Below, piece after piece: positions 17,250-24,593 of a stretch of DNA of 64,000 bases. The position numbers were made by a program, and so were the translations under genes. Position 1 is the first letter of the stretch; each line of letters starts with the position of its first letter. The notes below the pieces were generated by a model, which saw only the letters and a program-made list of their open reading frames with translations, ran no database searches and was not told where the DNA came from. This stretch comes from a virus, in IMG/VR virus record IMGVR_UViG_3300044712_000998, positions 1 through 64,000 of that record; one strand, given 5' to 3'.

Positions 17250-17609
17250 TTACGGCTTCGTTGTCGTCGTGGAAGGCGTGCCCATCGGATCGGTGTCCGA
17301 GGCGTACTGCAGCTTGGCGATCTCGAGCTCGGTCTCGCTCCGGATCTCTTGACGCTTCACCCAGGCCGTCATGGCGTCGGAGACGCAGTCATGGGCAGCC
17401 TGGGTGATCAGGTAGACGCCGGTGAGGTAGATCAGGCCATCGAGGATGACCACCAGGTTGCCGCGCCCCAGCCAGACCAGGGAGAACGCGATGCCGGCGA
17501 AGATCCAGAGCTTCCGGGAGCCCCAGCCGCTCTTGGGGACCAACGTGGCCTCCAGCTTCTCCTGAGCGCTCTTGGCGCGGGCGGCGACGAGGTCAGCGAG
17601 GAATCCCAT
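17250..17609 (-). CDS. Two-helix membrane protein, holin-like
   Basis: A 119-residue protein with an exceptionally good ribosome site (AAGGAG) before the ATG. It has an amphipathic N-terminus, two adjacent transmembrane helices (about 34-48 and 52-71) and a charged C-terminal tail ending in Ser/Thr. Two closely spaced helices with charged ends are typical of class II holins and some spanin partners. Candidate envelope genes lie on its right. The assignment rests on topology only; a membrane-anchored virion protein is an alternative. Confidence 0.55.
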   Translation of the reverse strand: MGFLADLVAARAKSAQEKLEATLVPKSGWGSRKLWIFAGIAFSLVWLGRGNLVVILDGLIYLTGVYLITQAAHDCVSDAMTAWVKRQEIRSETELEIAKLQYASDTDPMGTPSTTTTKP

Positions 17610-17694
17610 GGGTTACTCCTTAGAGTCGAGTTTGGCTTTGATACAGGCAACGACAGCGTTCACGGCATCGGTACCGCGGGGTCGAAGGGTGGGG

Positions 17695-18279
17695 TTAGAA
17701 GCGGGTCGAGAGCGAGACGTACGGCGCCCATCCAGAACCATCACCGCCGTAATCAACGAGGTAGCCAAGACCAAGACCAAAACGATCCCAACTCCGAGGG
17801 ATCCACCCCGGCGGGACGTAGATGCTGGCACCCACACCGGCCGACCGGGAGCCGACGAGAAGATCGGGGCTGAGGAGCCCATATAAGGTCCGAACAGGCG
17901 AAAGGCGGATGCCGATGTCTGCAGGGGGATCGGCGTCGGGTCGGGCGGCGACCCAGGCTCCGATGTCGAGGGTGCTGGTGTCCCAGAGGAAGGTGTAACG
18001 GGCGGATTCGTAGGTCCAGTTTCCGACGTCCTCGTCTCGGATGCGCAGCTCACGGCCACCATCAAAGAGCCCAACGCCAAGACGCTCACCAGACTTATTG
18101 CTCGTAAACTCGGTGTAGACATCGGCCTTATCCATCCCACCCGAGGTCTGGGAATCCCACTGCAACCTGGCCTTCTGCTTCACAACAGTCATGCCGTCCT
18201 CCGACGGAGCCGGCTGTGTGTTCCCCCAGAGCGTGAACCCGAGGAGCCCGAGCAGAATCAGTGGCAGCAGGAGCGGCAT
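17695..18279 (-). CDS. Secreted beta-barrel-like outer-membrane protein candidate
   Basis: A 194-residue protein. The first 18 residues (MPLLLPLILLGLLGF...) are hydrophobic and could be a signal peptide or anchor, though without an obvious cleavage site. The rest has alternating hydrophobic/polar beta strands with Tyr, Trp and Gly, and ends VSLSTRF with a terminal Phe, the signature of bacterial outer-membrane beta-barrels recognised by BamA. The start abuts the preceding stop. A phage-encoded barrel could alter host receptors or block superinfection. It could instead be a beta-rich virion protein; the terminal Phe is suggestive, not proof. Confidence 0.5.
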   Translation of the reverse strand: MPLLLPLILLGLLGFTLWGNTQPAPSEDGMTVVKQKARLQWDSQTSGGMDKADVYTEFTSNKSGERLGVGLFDGGRELRIRDEDVGNWTYESARYTFLWDTSTLDIGAWVAARPDADPPADIGIRLSPVRTLYGLLSPDLLVGSRSAGVGASIYVPPGWIPRSWDRFGLGLGYLVDYGGDGSGWAPYVSLSTRF

Positions 18280-18597
18280 TCACTTCATGCTCTTCTCGAC
18301 GATGACCGTCATCTTCTCGGCGACATCGGCCATGCGGTTCATCGCAGCGTTGGCCCCGAGCTGAGTCTTCTGCTGCTCCATGATGGTGCCACCGTGGACT
18401 TCGAGCAGTTTGGCGTTCGCGGCCTCGGCCTTGGCGTTGGCCTTGGCGATCTCGTCCTGCATCCGCTTCTCGTTCTCCTGCATCTTGGCCCAGAGCACCT
18501 TGCCAACGAGGATCACGGCAGCGACAAGCACTAAGACAACCCACAGGATGACCGTGTTGTTGTCGGTGCTCGCAGGAGCCAGCGGTGGCACGTCCAC
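18280..18597 (-). CDS. N-terminally anchored coiled-coil protein (i-spanin-like topology)
   Basis: GTG start at 18597 with GGAG upstream. The 105-residue protein has one transmembrane helix (about 15-37) followed by a Lys/Glu/Ala-rich coiled coil (about 38-66) and an Ala/Met-rich helical tail. A single N-terminal helix followed by a periplasmic coiled coil is the layout of inner-membrane spanins (Rz type). There is no sequence identity I can point to. It is adjacent to the beta-barrel candidate and near holin-like and NlpC/P60-like genes, which supports but does not prove a lysis role. Confidence 0.5.
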   Translation of the reverse strand: MDVPPLAPASTDNNTVILWVVLVLVAAVILVGKVLWAKMQENEKRMQDEIAKANAKAEAANAKLLEVHGGTIMEQQKTQLGANAAMNRMADVAEKMTVIVEKSMK

Positions 18598-18599
18598 GA

Positions 18600-19109
18600 T
18601 TAGATCTCCGCTACCGCGGCATCATAGGCAGCCTGGGCAGCCGTCTGCGCGGCCTGCGCTGCGGTGAGCGCGGCGAGCTCGGCATCGATGGTTGGCTGGT
18701 CACCTCCGACCACAGCGGCGTCATAGGCGGCCTGGGCAACGGCGACACCGTTGTTGGCGATCGTGAGCGTGACCTGCGCCGCGGCGACACGGCTATCCAG
18801 GATAGCACGCATCATCATGGAATAGATGACCGCGTAAGCCATGTCGGACGTCACGGTCTGACCAGGGATCTTGGAACCCGTGGACGGATTGTAGAGCGCG
18901 TAGGTCTTGTTCGGGACGTAGGGCTCATGGACGTTCGGGAGGGACTGCGCCGCGATAACGGTGTCATCGGCGTTCCGGATCGTGACCCGGTGCATATGGA
19001 ACGTCAGCGACGGGGCCCCGTTGTAGGGGTTCTCGAATCCACCGGCGTACGACCGCGTGTAGGTCGTGATGGATTCGTTTGTCGTGACTTCGTCGAGAAG
19101 TTCACCCAT
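18600..19109 (-). CDS. Hypothetical tail-associated protein with Ala-rich repeat
   Basis: A 169-residue protein with GAGGT before the ATG. The first two thirds look like a compact beta/alpha domain (FHMHRVTIRNADD and similar). The C-terminal third is Ala/Gln-rich and contains a duplicated AQAAYDAAV element separated by about 30 residues, likely a helical coiled coil. It immediately follows the fibre gene at 19117-20340 in the transcript, so a tail-fibre accessory or chaperone role is plausible. No family is recognised. Confidence 0.55.
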   Translation of the reverse strand: MGELLDEVTTNESITTYTRSYAGGFENPYNGAPSLTFHMHRVTIRNADDTVIAAQSLPNVHEPYVPNKTYALYNPSTGSKIPGQTVTSDMAYAVIYSMMMRAILDSRVAAAQVTLTIANNGVAVAQAAYDAAVVGGDQPTIDAELAALTAAQAAQTAAQAAYDAAVAEI

Positions 19110-19116
19110 GGGTACC

Positions 19117-20340
19117 TCAGAAGAACAGGGATTCGATGGTCAGAGCGTAACACGTCGTCGTGGCGTTGGCCTGGTTCGTGGAACCAACCAACGTCAGTGT
19201 CGTTGCGGCGGTGGTATCAAAAGTGACCGTGCTGGAGTACACATTGGTGTTCGTCGCGGCGCCACCGCCACCGGGACCAATAATACAGGTCAGATGTCCC
19301 GCCAGAGTACCTGTTACCCCAGTGGTCTTCACCGTAAAATCGGCAACCAGGACAACAGGCCTGGTACCGTTCGTCGATGACGACGCAATCGTAGCGGTCC
19401 AGCTCCCGAAGGTCAGCGTGAATGTCCCGATGAAGCTGTTCGCTGGGCGTGCGGTTTCCAGGGTCGCCGCGATCCGAATCTTCTTACCAGCTACGAAGTA
19501 GTTCGCTGGAATCGTGACAGAGCCGATACCTGTTCCAAGCAGTGTCCCTGGCGTAGTTCCGGTCACCGTTACGGTCTGGGTCTGCGAGAACAGGATCGTG
19601 GAGCTGATCGGCCCAACGGTGGCGCCGTTGACCTGCACGAAGAAGCCAGCCGTGGTCGTCCAGATGTCGCCGTTCACAGGTGACGTCGGGGCGGTTCCAT
19701 GCGGGGCCCGCAGACTAGCCGCGGCCGTCGTCGACGCTTGTGTCAGGAGCTGCCGGTACGCCGTGACCGCAGTCGTTGTAACACTGAACCCTAGCGTGCC
19801 GTCATTCGTGATGGCGACGGAACCTGACGAAGGGAACCAGATGCCGGTGTCCAGGTCACCCGCGACGGTATAGGTGGCCTCCGTGAGCCCGCCGGAGTTC
19901 CCGCGGTACGTGATGGCCTGCATGTTACCGGAACCGGGATCGGCTCCGAAACCGGCGAGCCCACGCAACGCGACACCGCCGGCCTCGTAGACCCGGAGCC
20001 GCTCGACACCAGCTGTGATGAGTCCGAGCCGGTTCGTTCCAGCGTTATAGACCCCGGTGTCGGGATCCGCGATGAACGACAGCGATGGGACCGTTTCGGA
20101 CCCCGCGATGGTCCGGATGCCGTAGACACCGAGATGCGCGACCTCGGTGCCCTGTACAACGAGGCCCGCCTTCTCCGAGGATGCCGTGCGATCCCAGAAC
20201 CAGCCGATGCGAGTCGCATCGGTCAGAGCCGCTGCATCGCGACTCCCGTTGGACAACGGCGCCGCGAAGGCCAGGGATGACGCAGATCCGAGGATCTGCG
20301 TGAACCCACCCCTCTCCAAGATGAACGGCGTCGTTGCCAT
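19117..20340 (-). CDS. Tail fibre / receptor-binding protein, 407 aa
   Basis: A Thr/Gly/Ser/Val-rich beta-structured protein typical of phage fibres. Residues about 90-190 have repeated short beta motifs (AGTNRLGLITAGVERLRV-type, DTGIWFP). Near residue 212 it carries the module HGTAPTSPVNGDIWTTTAGF, which is repeated three times in the 1269-residue fibre. The C-terminal 150 residues form a Thr-rich beta domain ending with Phe-Phe. It probably contributes to host binding. The shared module suggests recombination or a common fold between the fibre genes. Confidence 0.7.
   Translation of the reverse strand: MATTPFILERGGFTQILGSASSLAFAAPLSNGSRDAAALTDATRIGWFWDRTASSEKAGLVVQGTEVAHLGVYGIRTIAGSETVPSLSFIADPDTGVYNAGTNRLGLITAGVERLRVYEAGGVALRGLAGFGADPGSGNMQAITYRGNSGGLTEATYTVAGDLDTGIWFPSSGSVAITNDGTLGFSVTTTAVTAYRQLLTQASTTAAASLRAPHGTAPTSPVNGDIWTTTAGFFVQVNGATVGPISSTILFSQTQTVTVTGTTPGTLLGTGIGSVTIPANYFVAGKKIRIAATLETARPANSFIGTFTLTFGSWTATIASSSTNGTRPVVLVADFTVKTTGVTGTLAGHLTCIIGPGGGGAATNTNVYSSTVTFDTTAATTLTLVGSTNQANATTTCYALTIESLFF
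19621..19703 (-). repeat. Fibre cassette copy 1 (HGTAPT...NGATVGP)
   Basis: This stretch encodes the roughly 27-residue fibre module in the 407-residue protein. It is visibly similar at DNA level to stretches at 26451-26534, 27337-27421 and 28252-28333 in the 1269-residue fibre gene. Confidence 0.6.
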
Positions 20341-20352
20341 GGGGTCAGCTTC

Positions 20353-20478
20353 TTAGCCGACGACGCGACCGATGATGTAGCCGACGATGGCGCCAGCCAG
20401 GGCGGCGACGCCGACCCAGGGGTTCAGGAGTCCGCCGAGCAGCGTCTTGCGGACCTTGTCATTGGTGTCTTCGGGCAT
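20353..20478 (-). CDS. Membrane microprotein, 41 aa
   Basis: An open frame of 41 codons with AAGGAG 7 bases before the ATG, between the fibre gene and the DUF1617-like gene. The N-terminus is charged (MPEDTNDKVRK). Residues about 13-41 are hydrophobic and glycine-rich (WVGVAALAGAIVGYIIGRVVG), forming one helix with GxxxG spacing. It could be a small holin, an antiholin or a holin regulator, or a structural membrane peptide. The ribosome site and exact fit between neighbours support it being real. Confidence 0.6.
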   Translation of the reverse strand: MPEDTNDKVRKTLLGGLLNPWVGVAALAGAIVGYIIGRVVG

Positions 20479-20501
20479 CGTGTTCTCCTTAGGTTACAGG
20501 T

Positions 20502-21068
20502 TCAGGCCTTGGCCTTCTTGCCAGACCGGGGTTCGGGCTTCTCTTCGACGGCCTCGCCCGAGATGTCGTCGATGAACATCCAGAGCAGGTTGGCGAAGTG
20601 CGAGGGCTCCAGCGTGGTCCCCTTGTCGTCCTTGATGTCCTTCGAGGGAAGCAGCGTGGAGAGCCTGACCTTGCGGATCTTGAGGTCGTCGGTGATGTCG
20701 ATGTTGAGGAGCTCCTCGATCTCCTTATTGAAGGTCTTGGGGTCGTCCAGTTTGACCTGGCCCTCATGGATCTTATTGACGATCTCACCCTTGTCGTCTT
20801 TGACGATGAGGACGTCCCCCTTGGCGTCGAGACGCGGCTTGCCGTCGGCATCCTTCTCGGGGAGATAGACGGGGACCGGGACGCCCTTGTCGTCCTTCTT
20901 GGTGTGCGCCTCGAGGATCTTCTTGCGGTGGGTCTCGAAGATCTCCATGTGATCGCGAACGGCCTTCAGATTCAGGCCAACGGCGAACGCCACGGGGATA
21001 GGGAGCTGCTTCAGAGCAGCGACGGCGTTGATGGACTCAACGCTATTGATGAGGTCACGGTTCTTCAC
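20502..21068 (-). CDS. DUF1617-like phage protein
   Basis: I choose GTG 21068 (KNRDLINSVESINAV follows), with AGGCAGGG upstream; the frame is open further upstream, but this is shadow-like Arg/Pro-rich sequence. The 188-residue protein has a helical N-terminus with NRDLINSVESI, a charged middle with EAHTKKDDKG, and FNKEIEELLNIDI near residue 118. This resembles DUF1617, a family in phage tail gene clusters with unknown function. The Lys/Ala C-terminus (SGKKAKA) is probably disordered. The family name is from memory. Confidence 0.6.
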   Translation of the reverse strand: MKNRDLINSVESINAVAALKQLPIPVAFAVGLNLKAVRDHMEIFETHRKKILEAHTKKDDKGVPVPVYLPEKDADGKPRLDAKGDVLIVKDDKGEIVNKIHEGQVKLDDPKTFNKEIEELLNIDITDDLKIRKVRLSTLLPSKDIKDDKGTTLEPSHFANLLWMFIDDISGEAVEEKPEPRSGKKAKA

Positions 21069-21098
21069 TGTCGGAACCCTGCCTTTCTGTGTTGTAAG

Positions 21099-21116
21099 CC
21101 CAGCGGGAGTGCTGGG
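21099..21116 (-). other. Short hairpin in intergenic gap
   Basis: CCCAGC and GCTGGG form a perfect 6-bp stem with a 6-base loop inside the 101-bp gap between the NlpC/P60-like gene and the DUF1617-like gene. No T-run follows on the minus strand, so intrinsic termination is not supported; a leader or processing structure is possible. Confidence 0.3.
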
Positions 21117-21169
21117 TGCTCTACTTTGTCGAAGCCGATGGGCGTGGCAAGCACGACGTAGACCCAGAG

Positions 21170-21613
21170 CTACGGGATGACCTCGCGGAGCTCCCGGTAC
21201 AGGCCGCCTGGGCTGTACGCGCAGGCCGGGGGCCGAGTCGGTAGCCGGAGTAGCTTCTGGACCACCGTGGCACAGAGCTCGGAGCAGAACCAGCGATCGG
21301 GGTGCTCGCGCCGCAACGGGAGCACCTGGCTGAAGAAGATCCCGAACCAGTCGTACTTGCAGTTCAGCTCGAACTCGCACCAGGCTCGGATCTCGTCTTC
21401 CTCCTGCCGACTCGCCGGGATCTCGATGAAGTCCCAGACCCGCGGCGACGGCGACAGAAAGCTGATGAACCGGGTGCCGCCGTTCGCGATGTGTGACGAG
21501 AACGCGGTCCCATCGCTGAAGACGACCTCGCAATGGCTGTACTTCGACCACGTCCACAGCTTGATCAGCCAGGCGAAGACCCCGGTGTCCCGCTTCTGAA
21601 AGGCGATCTTCAC
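21170..21613 (-). CDS. Permuted NlpC/P60-like (YiiX/YebB-type) hydrolase
   Basis: GTG start overlapping the upstream stop as GTGA. The 147-residue protein has the circularly permuted papain-like pattern: a His in KYSHCEVVFSDG (His27), an acidic/aromatic element CKYDWFGIFF (residues 85-94) and the nucleophile in RWFCSELC (Cys110, Glu112). Such enzymes cleave amide or peptide bonds, including peptidoglycan crosslinks, or lipid-linked substrates. Near holin- and spanin-like genes it could be the endolysin, or a tail-associated entry enzyme. I see no signal peptide. Confidence 0.65.
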   Translation of the reverse strand: MKIAFQKRDTGVFAWLIKLWTWSKYSHCEVVFSDGTAFSSHIANGGTRFISFLSPSPRVWDFIEIPASRQEEDEIRAWCEFELNCKYDWFGIFFSQVLPLRREHPDRWFCSELCATVVQKLLRLPTRPPACAYSPGGLYRELREVIP

Positions 21614-22143
21614 GGGGGCGTCGCGGTAACCGGGTTCGCTGGCGTCGGCGTCGCTGGCTGCGGCGAGGCCTGCTGATCGCTCTGAGCCGGAGCCCGCATC
21701 AAAGCAATGGATGCCAGGATCGTGGCGATCAGGGATCCCAGCGCGGGAAGCAGGGCTACCAGGGTCGACGCACTGATCCAGCCCTCCTTGGGCTTGGCTT
21801 CCTCGACCGTCTGCAGCGGCAGGGCTCTCTCGGTCTTCGCAACCAGGGCATCGGAGGCGGCCTGCGTGGCGAGGGACGTGGCCTTGGTGATCTTGCTGGA
21901 TTGCTCGTCGAAGCGCCGGTTGCCCTCCTGGAGCTGCTGCTTGATCCCCTGAATCTCAGACATCACGGGGTGCACGGCTCGTGACACAGCCAGCTCGACG
22001 ATCTGCTGGGTGTCCTCCTTGTTCTGCTGGCGGGCCTCCTTGAACTGCGTGTCTAACTGCAACTTCAGTTCGTAGAGGACCTTGAACAGCTTGGCATCGA
22101 TGTCGGTCTGGCTGGTGCCATTGGGCCTGTCGTTACCTCCCAT
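21610..22143 (-). CDS. Coiled-coil protein with C-terminal membrane anchor
   Basis: A 177-residue protein with GAGGT before the ATG. Residues about 15-105 are predicted coiled coil rich in Gln, Glu and Lys. A strong transmembrane helix lies at about 124-149 (LVALLPALGSLIATILASIAL), and the tail is Pro/Ala/Thr-rich. The stop overlaps the start of the NlpC/P60-like gene, so the two are co-translated. It could tether or regulate that hydrolase, or act as a holin-like element. The function is inferred from topology and neighbours. Confidence 0.55.
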   Translation of the reverse strand: MGGNDRPNGTSQTDIDAKLFKVLYELKLQLDTQFKEARQQNKEDTQQIVELAVSRAVHPVMSEIQGIKQQLQEGNRRFDEQSSKITKATSLATQAASDALVAKTERALPLQTVEEAKPKEGWISASTLVALLPALGSLIATILASIALMRAPAQSDQQASPQPATPTPANPVTATPP

Positions 22144-22151
22144 GACTGACC

Positions 22152-22574
22152 TCAGCTTGGGCGAGTCGGTGGGGCAGGCAGGAGAGCCAGGAGGGCGTCC
22201 AGTGATGGGGCGTCCGCATGTTCATAGCATACCGCCCACGTCGCGCTGCGCCAGGCGCGGAGGGCCTGGCCCTCAGCTTGGAACTGAGGGACCTCGGGCT
22301 CCTCGGCGTAGGTGCACGCCGTGAAGATGTTGTCGTAGCCCCAGGCCTGAGCCTGGGTGTCCAGACGGGCCTGTACGGCTTTGATCGCCTCAGCCTGGGA
22401 GACCGCAGCGAGCTGCGCGGTCTCCCGGCTGGCGTCTTCAACCCAGGCGCTGGCGACCCAGCGCGCCCGGACCGCTGGGATCGGGTCGTAGGAGGTCGAC
22501 GTGCTGTTGGCACGCTCGGCGTCCTCGTGCCAACCCACCAGCCACCCATCAGCGTCGTATTCGTAGTAGATCAT
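22152..22574 (-). CDS. Tail-fibre-assembly-like protein
   Basis: A 140-residue protein. The N-terminus MIYYEYDADGWLVGWHED resembles the start of tail-fibre assembly chaperones. The C-terminal segment (YDNIFTACTYAEEP, then FQAEGQALRAWRSATWAVCY) follows a pattern I have seen in small proteins next to fibre genes in many phages. It lies directly after the beta-propeller fibre gene in transcription order. A chaperone or short fibre-associated role is likely, though the family is recalled rather than checked. Confidence 0.6.
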   Translation of the reverse strand: MIYYEYDADGWLVGWHEDAERANSTSTSYDPIPAVRARWVASAWVEDASRETAQLAAVSQAEAIKAVQARLDTQAQAWGYDNIFTACTYAEEPEVPQFQAEGQALRAWRSATWAVCYEHADAPSLDALLALLPAPPTRPS

Positions 22575-22577
22575 GGC

Positions 22578-24590
22578 TCACATATCCAAGGCGATGTAGC
22601 TGAGTTCAAGCGACACGTACTTGGTCGTGTTGCTGAACGGAAGATACGAGGACCCCCAAATATCGGTGTCGGTCTCGACGTAAGCTTGTGTGCTGTTGCG
22701 GAGTCCAACGGCAGCCTGGAGGCCGTCAATCATGCCACGTCCAACGGCAGCCGCCATTGTGTCAACGGCAAAACCAGCGTCATAGTGGTACGTGTTGGCC
22801 TCGAACACCAAAGGAAACGCGTAGTCTCCTGACCCAGCGGTACCCGCAGCGGTCTGAACGTAGTCGAGGCGCTGCGTCACCATGCACCCGTTGCGCGCCC
22901 AACACAGCTTGTCGGTGTTGCTAGCGGTACCCTTTGTCGGGTTCGTGGTCACCGCAACAAAGTTTATCTGACCACCGGGGACCATCCCTGTGGCCAAGTC
23001 GGCGCTCACCATGACGTAGCCAGTGGCGGTGCACCGCAGGACGACGCTGTTCCCCGGAAGCAGCGTTACCGAGAAGAACTCAGTACTAGACGCCGGTATG
23101 CGAGTCAGAGCTTTCACACCAGTCGAACTGTTCTGGATGAGCTCGTACTCGCCACAGATGATCAAGTAACCGTTGCTGTCGACGGCGCACTTTCCCATGC
23201 TTCCGACGTTGGCTGTTGGAGTAGTGCTGATAGCCGCGCAGCCAGCGGGACCACCAGTGAACCTGAAGTAGTTCAGGTCCCGCGTCCCTGAGCTGGCGAA
23301 CTTCATCGCGTAACCGATGTTATACGACGGACCGTTATCTGTGGTAGCTATGCGGCCCCAAATAAATGCGGCGTTAGAGCTGTCGAGCGCTACCGATAAC
23401 CGAGTGCTCACGGCAGTATCGAAGGTGGATGCTGCTCCACCTGTGTTGGTGTAGTGCGTGCTGTCAACGGTACCGTTTGTGTTGAGCCTGGCGAACTTGT
23501 TATACGTGACCCCACCAATGGTGGTGAATGCCCCGAGCACCAAGATCTCGCCGTCGGTCTGAACCGCCAAGCTGAACACGGTGCTGTTGAACGCGCCGGT
23601 ACCATGGTTCGTATAGAACGTCCCATCAACGACGCCGGCGCTGGACAACTTCACGAGACGGTTGCGAGCCGTCGAGTTGAAGGTTGTGAAGGTGCCGCCG
23701 ACAAAGATGTCGTCACTCGAGTTCTTGGCCAACGCGTAGACGATACCACTGGGGGCGCCGTTACCGACATTGGTCAGGAACGTGGTGTCCTGGACACCAG
23801 CTGTGGAGAACTTGACGATACACCCCGTCGTATTTCCACCCCACCCGTTGGTGAAGTCACCACCAACAATGACGGTTCCGTCGGACAACACGACGATGGC
23901 TTCAACACCATTATTGTCTGCGGTACCGACAGCGGAGTTGAACGTGGCGTCAGCTGTTCCCGACGACGACACTTTCCGTATCGTCGTGCCGTGGTCATAA
24001 TAGATGTTGCCGCTAGCGTCCAAGGCGATGGCGTTCGGGGCTGCTGACGACGCCGGGATCGTGGTGTTGAAGCTGGTGTCCAAGCTACCGTCAGCGTTCA
24101 AGCGGATCAGATTTTCTACAGCGACGCCGCTCCACGTTGAAAAGGTGCCACCGACCAGAACTTTACCGTCGGGCTGCGCAACGACGGCCGTGATCGTCGT
24201 ATTGCTGGGCCCGGTGCCCTGGTACACCTGTGTGCTCGGGCGCACGATAGTTTTCGTGCTCATACCGGCGGCGCCCGTCCTCGGAACACGAACGCCGATG
24301 ACCTTGCCGTTTGACGGTGTCGGAAGTACCAGGATGCCATCTGTCGTGAAACTGGCGTCAACCCAGCCACCCAGCTTACTAGCCGCCAAGACCTCTGGGG
24401 CGCTGACCGCATACGGAGTAGCTGTCAGCGTGGACAGCATGTCGAACGCGGTGATCGTGGGCGTCACCGTGGCGACGACGTACTTCGTGACGCTAGCCTT
24501 CCGGAAGACGAGGTCACCGTTCTCATCGATACCGATGGTACCGTCACCAGGGGATCCGAAGGCTGCGCTGGGAAGTTTGAGACCGGGCAT
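22578..24590 (-). CDS. Delta-60-repeat beta-propeller tail fibre
   Basis: A 670-residue protein. The N-terminal 30 residues (LPSAAFGSPGDGTIGIDENG) look like a fibre attachment module. From about 135 to 465 there are roughly seven repeats of the delta-60 (DUF5122) type, for example AQPDGKVLVGGTF, VLSDGTVIVGGDF and AVQTDGEILVLGAF, each about 45 residues. These are expected to fold as a beta-propeller. The C-terminal 200 residues are a different beta-rich domain. A propeller presented on a fibre would suit glycan or protein binding. It lies between the 1269-residue fibre and the assembly-like gene. Confidence 0.7.
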   Translation of the reverse strand: MPGLKLPSAAFGSPGDGTIGIDENGDLVFRKASVTKYVVATVTPTITAFDMLSTLTATPYAVSAPEVLAASKLGGWVDASFTTDGILVLPTPSNGKVIGVRVPRTGAAGMSTKTIVRPSTQVYQGTGPSNTTITAVVAQPDGKVLVGGTFSTWSGVAVENLIRLNADGSLDTSFNTTIPASSAAPNAIALDASGNIYYDHGTTIRKVSSSGTADATFNSAVGTADNNGVEAIVVLSDGTVIVGGDFTNGWGGNTTGCIVKFSTAGVQDTTFLTNVGNGAPSGIVYALAKNSSDDIFVGGTFTTFNSTARNRLVKLSSAGVVDGTFYTNHGTGAFNSTVFSLAVQTDGEILVLGAFTTIGGVTYNKFARLNTNGTVDSTHYTNTGGAASTFDTAVSTRLSVALDSSNAAFIWGRIATTDNGPSYNIGYAMKFASSGTRDLNYFRFTGGPAGCAAISTTPTANVGSMGKCAVDSNGYLIICGEYELIQNSSTGVKALTRIPASSTEFFSVTLLPGNSVVLRCTATGYVMVSADLATGMVPGGQINFVAVTTNPTKGTASNTDKLCWARNGCMVTQRLDYVQTAAGTAGSGDYAFPLVFEANTYHYDAGFAVDTMAAAVGRGMIDGLQAAVGLRNSTQAYVETDTDIWGSSYLPFSNTTKYVSLELSYIALDM

Positions 24591-24593
24591 AGG

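Noticed and set aside
17613-17663. A 16-residue GTG micro-frame in the 85-bp gap.
   Set aside because: Too short with no ribosome site; it is the end of the larger embedded frame.
21099-21116. Hairpin as a terminator.
   Set aside because: The stem is short and no T-run follows on the coding strand.
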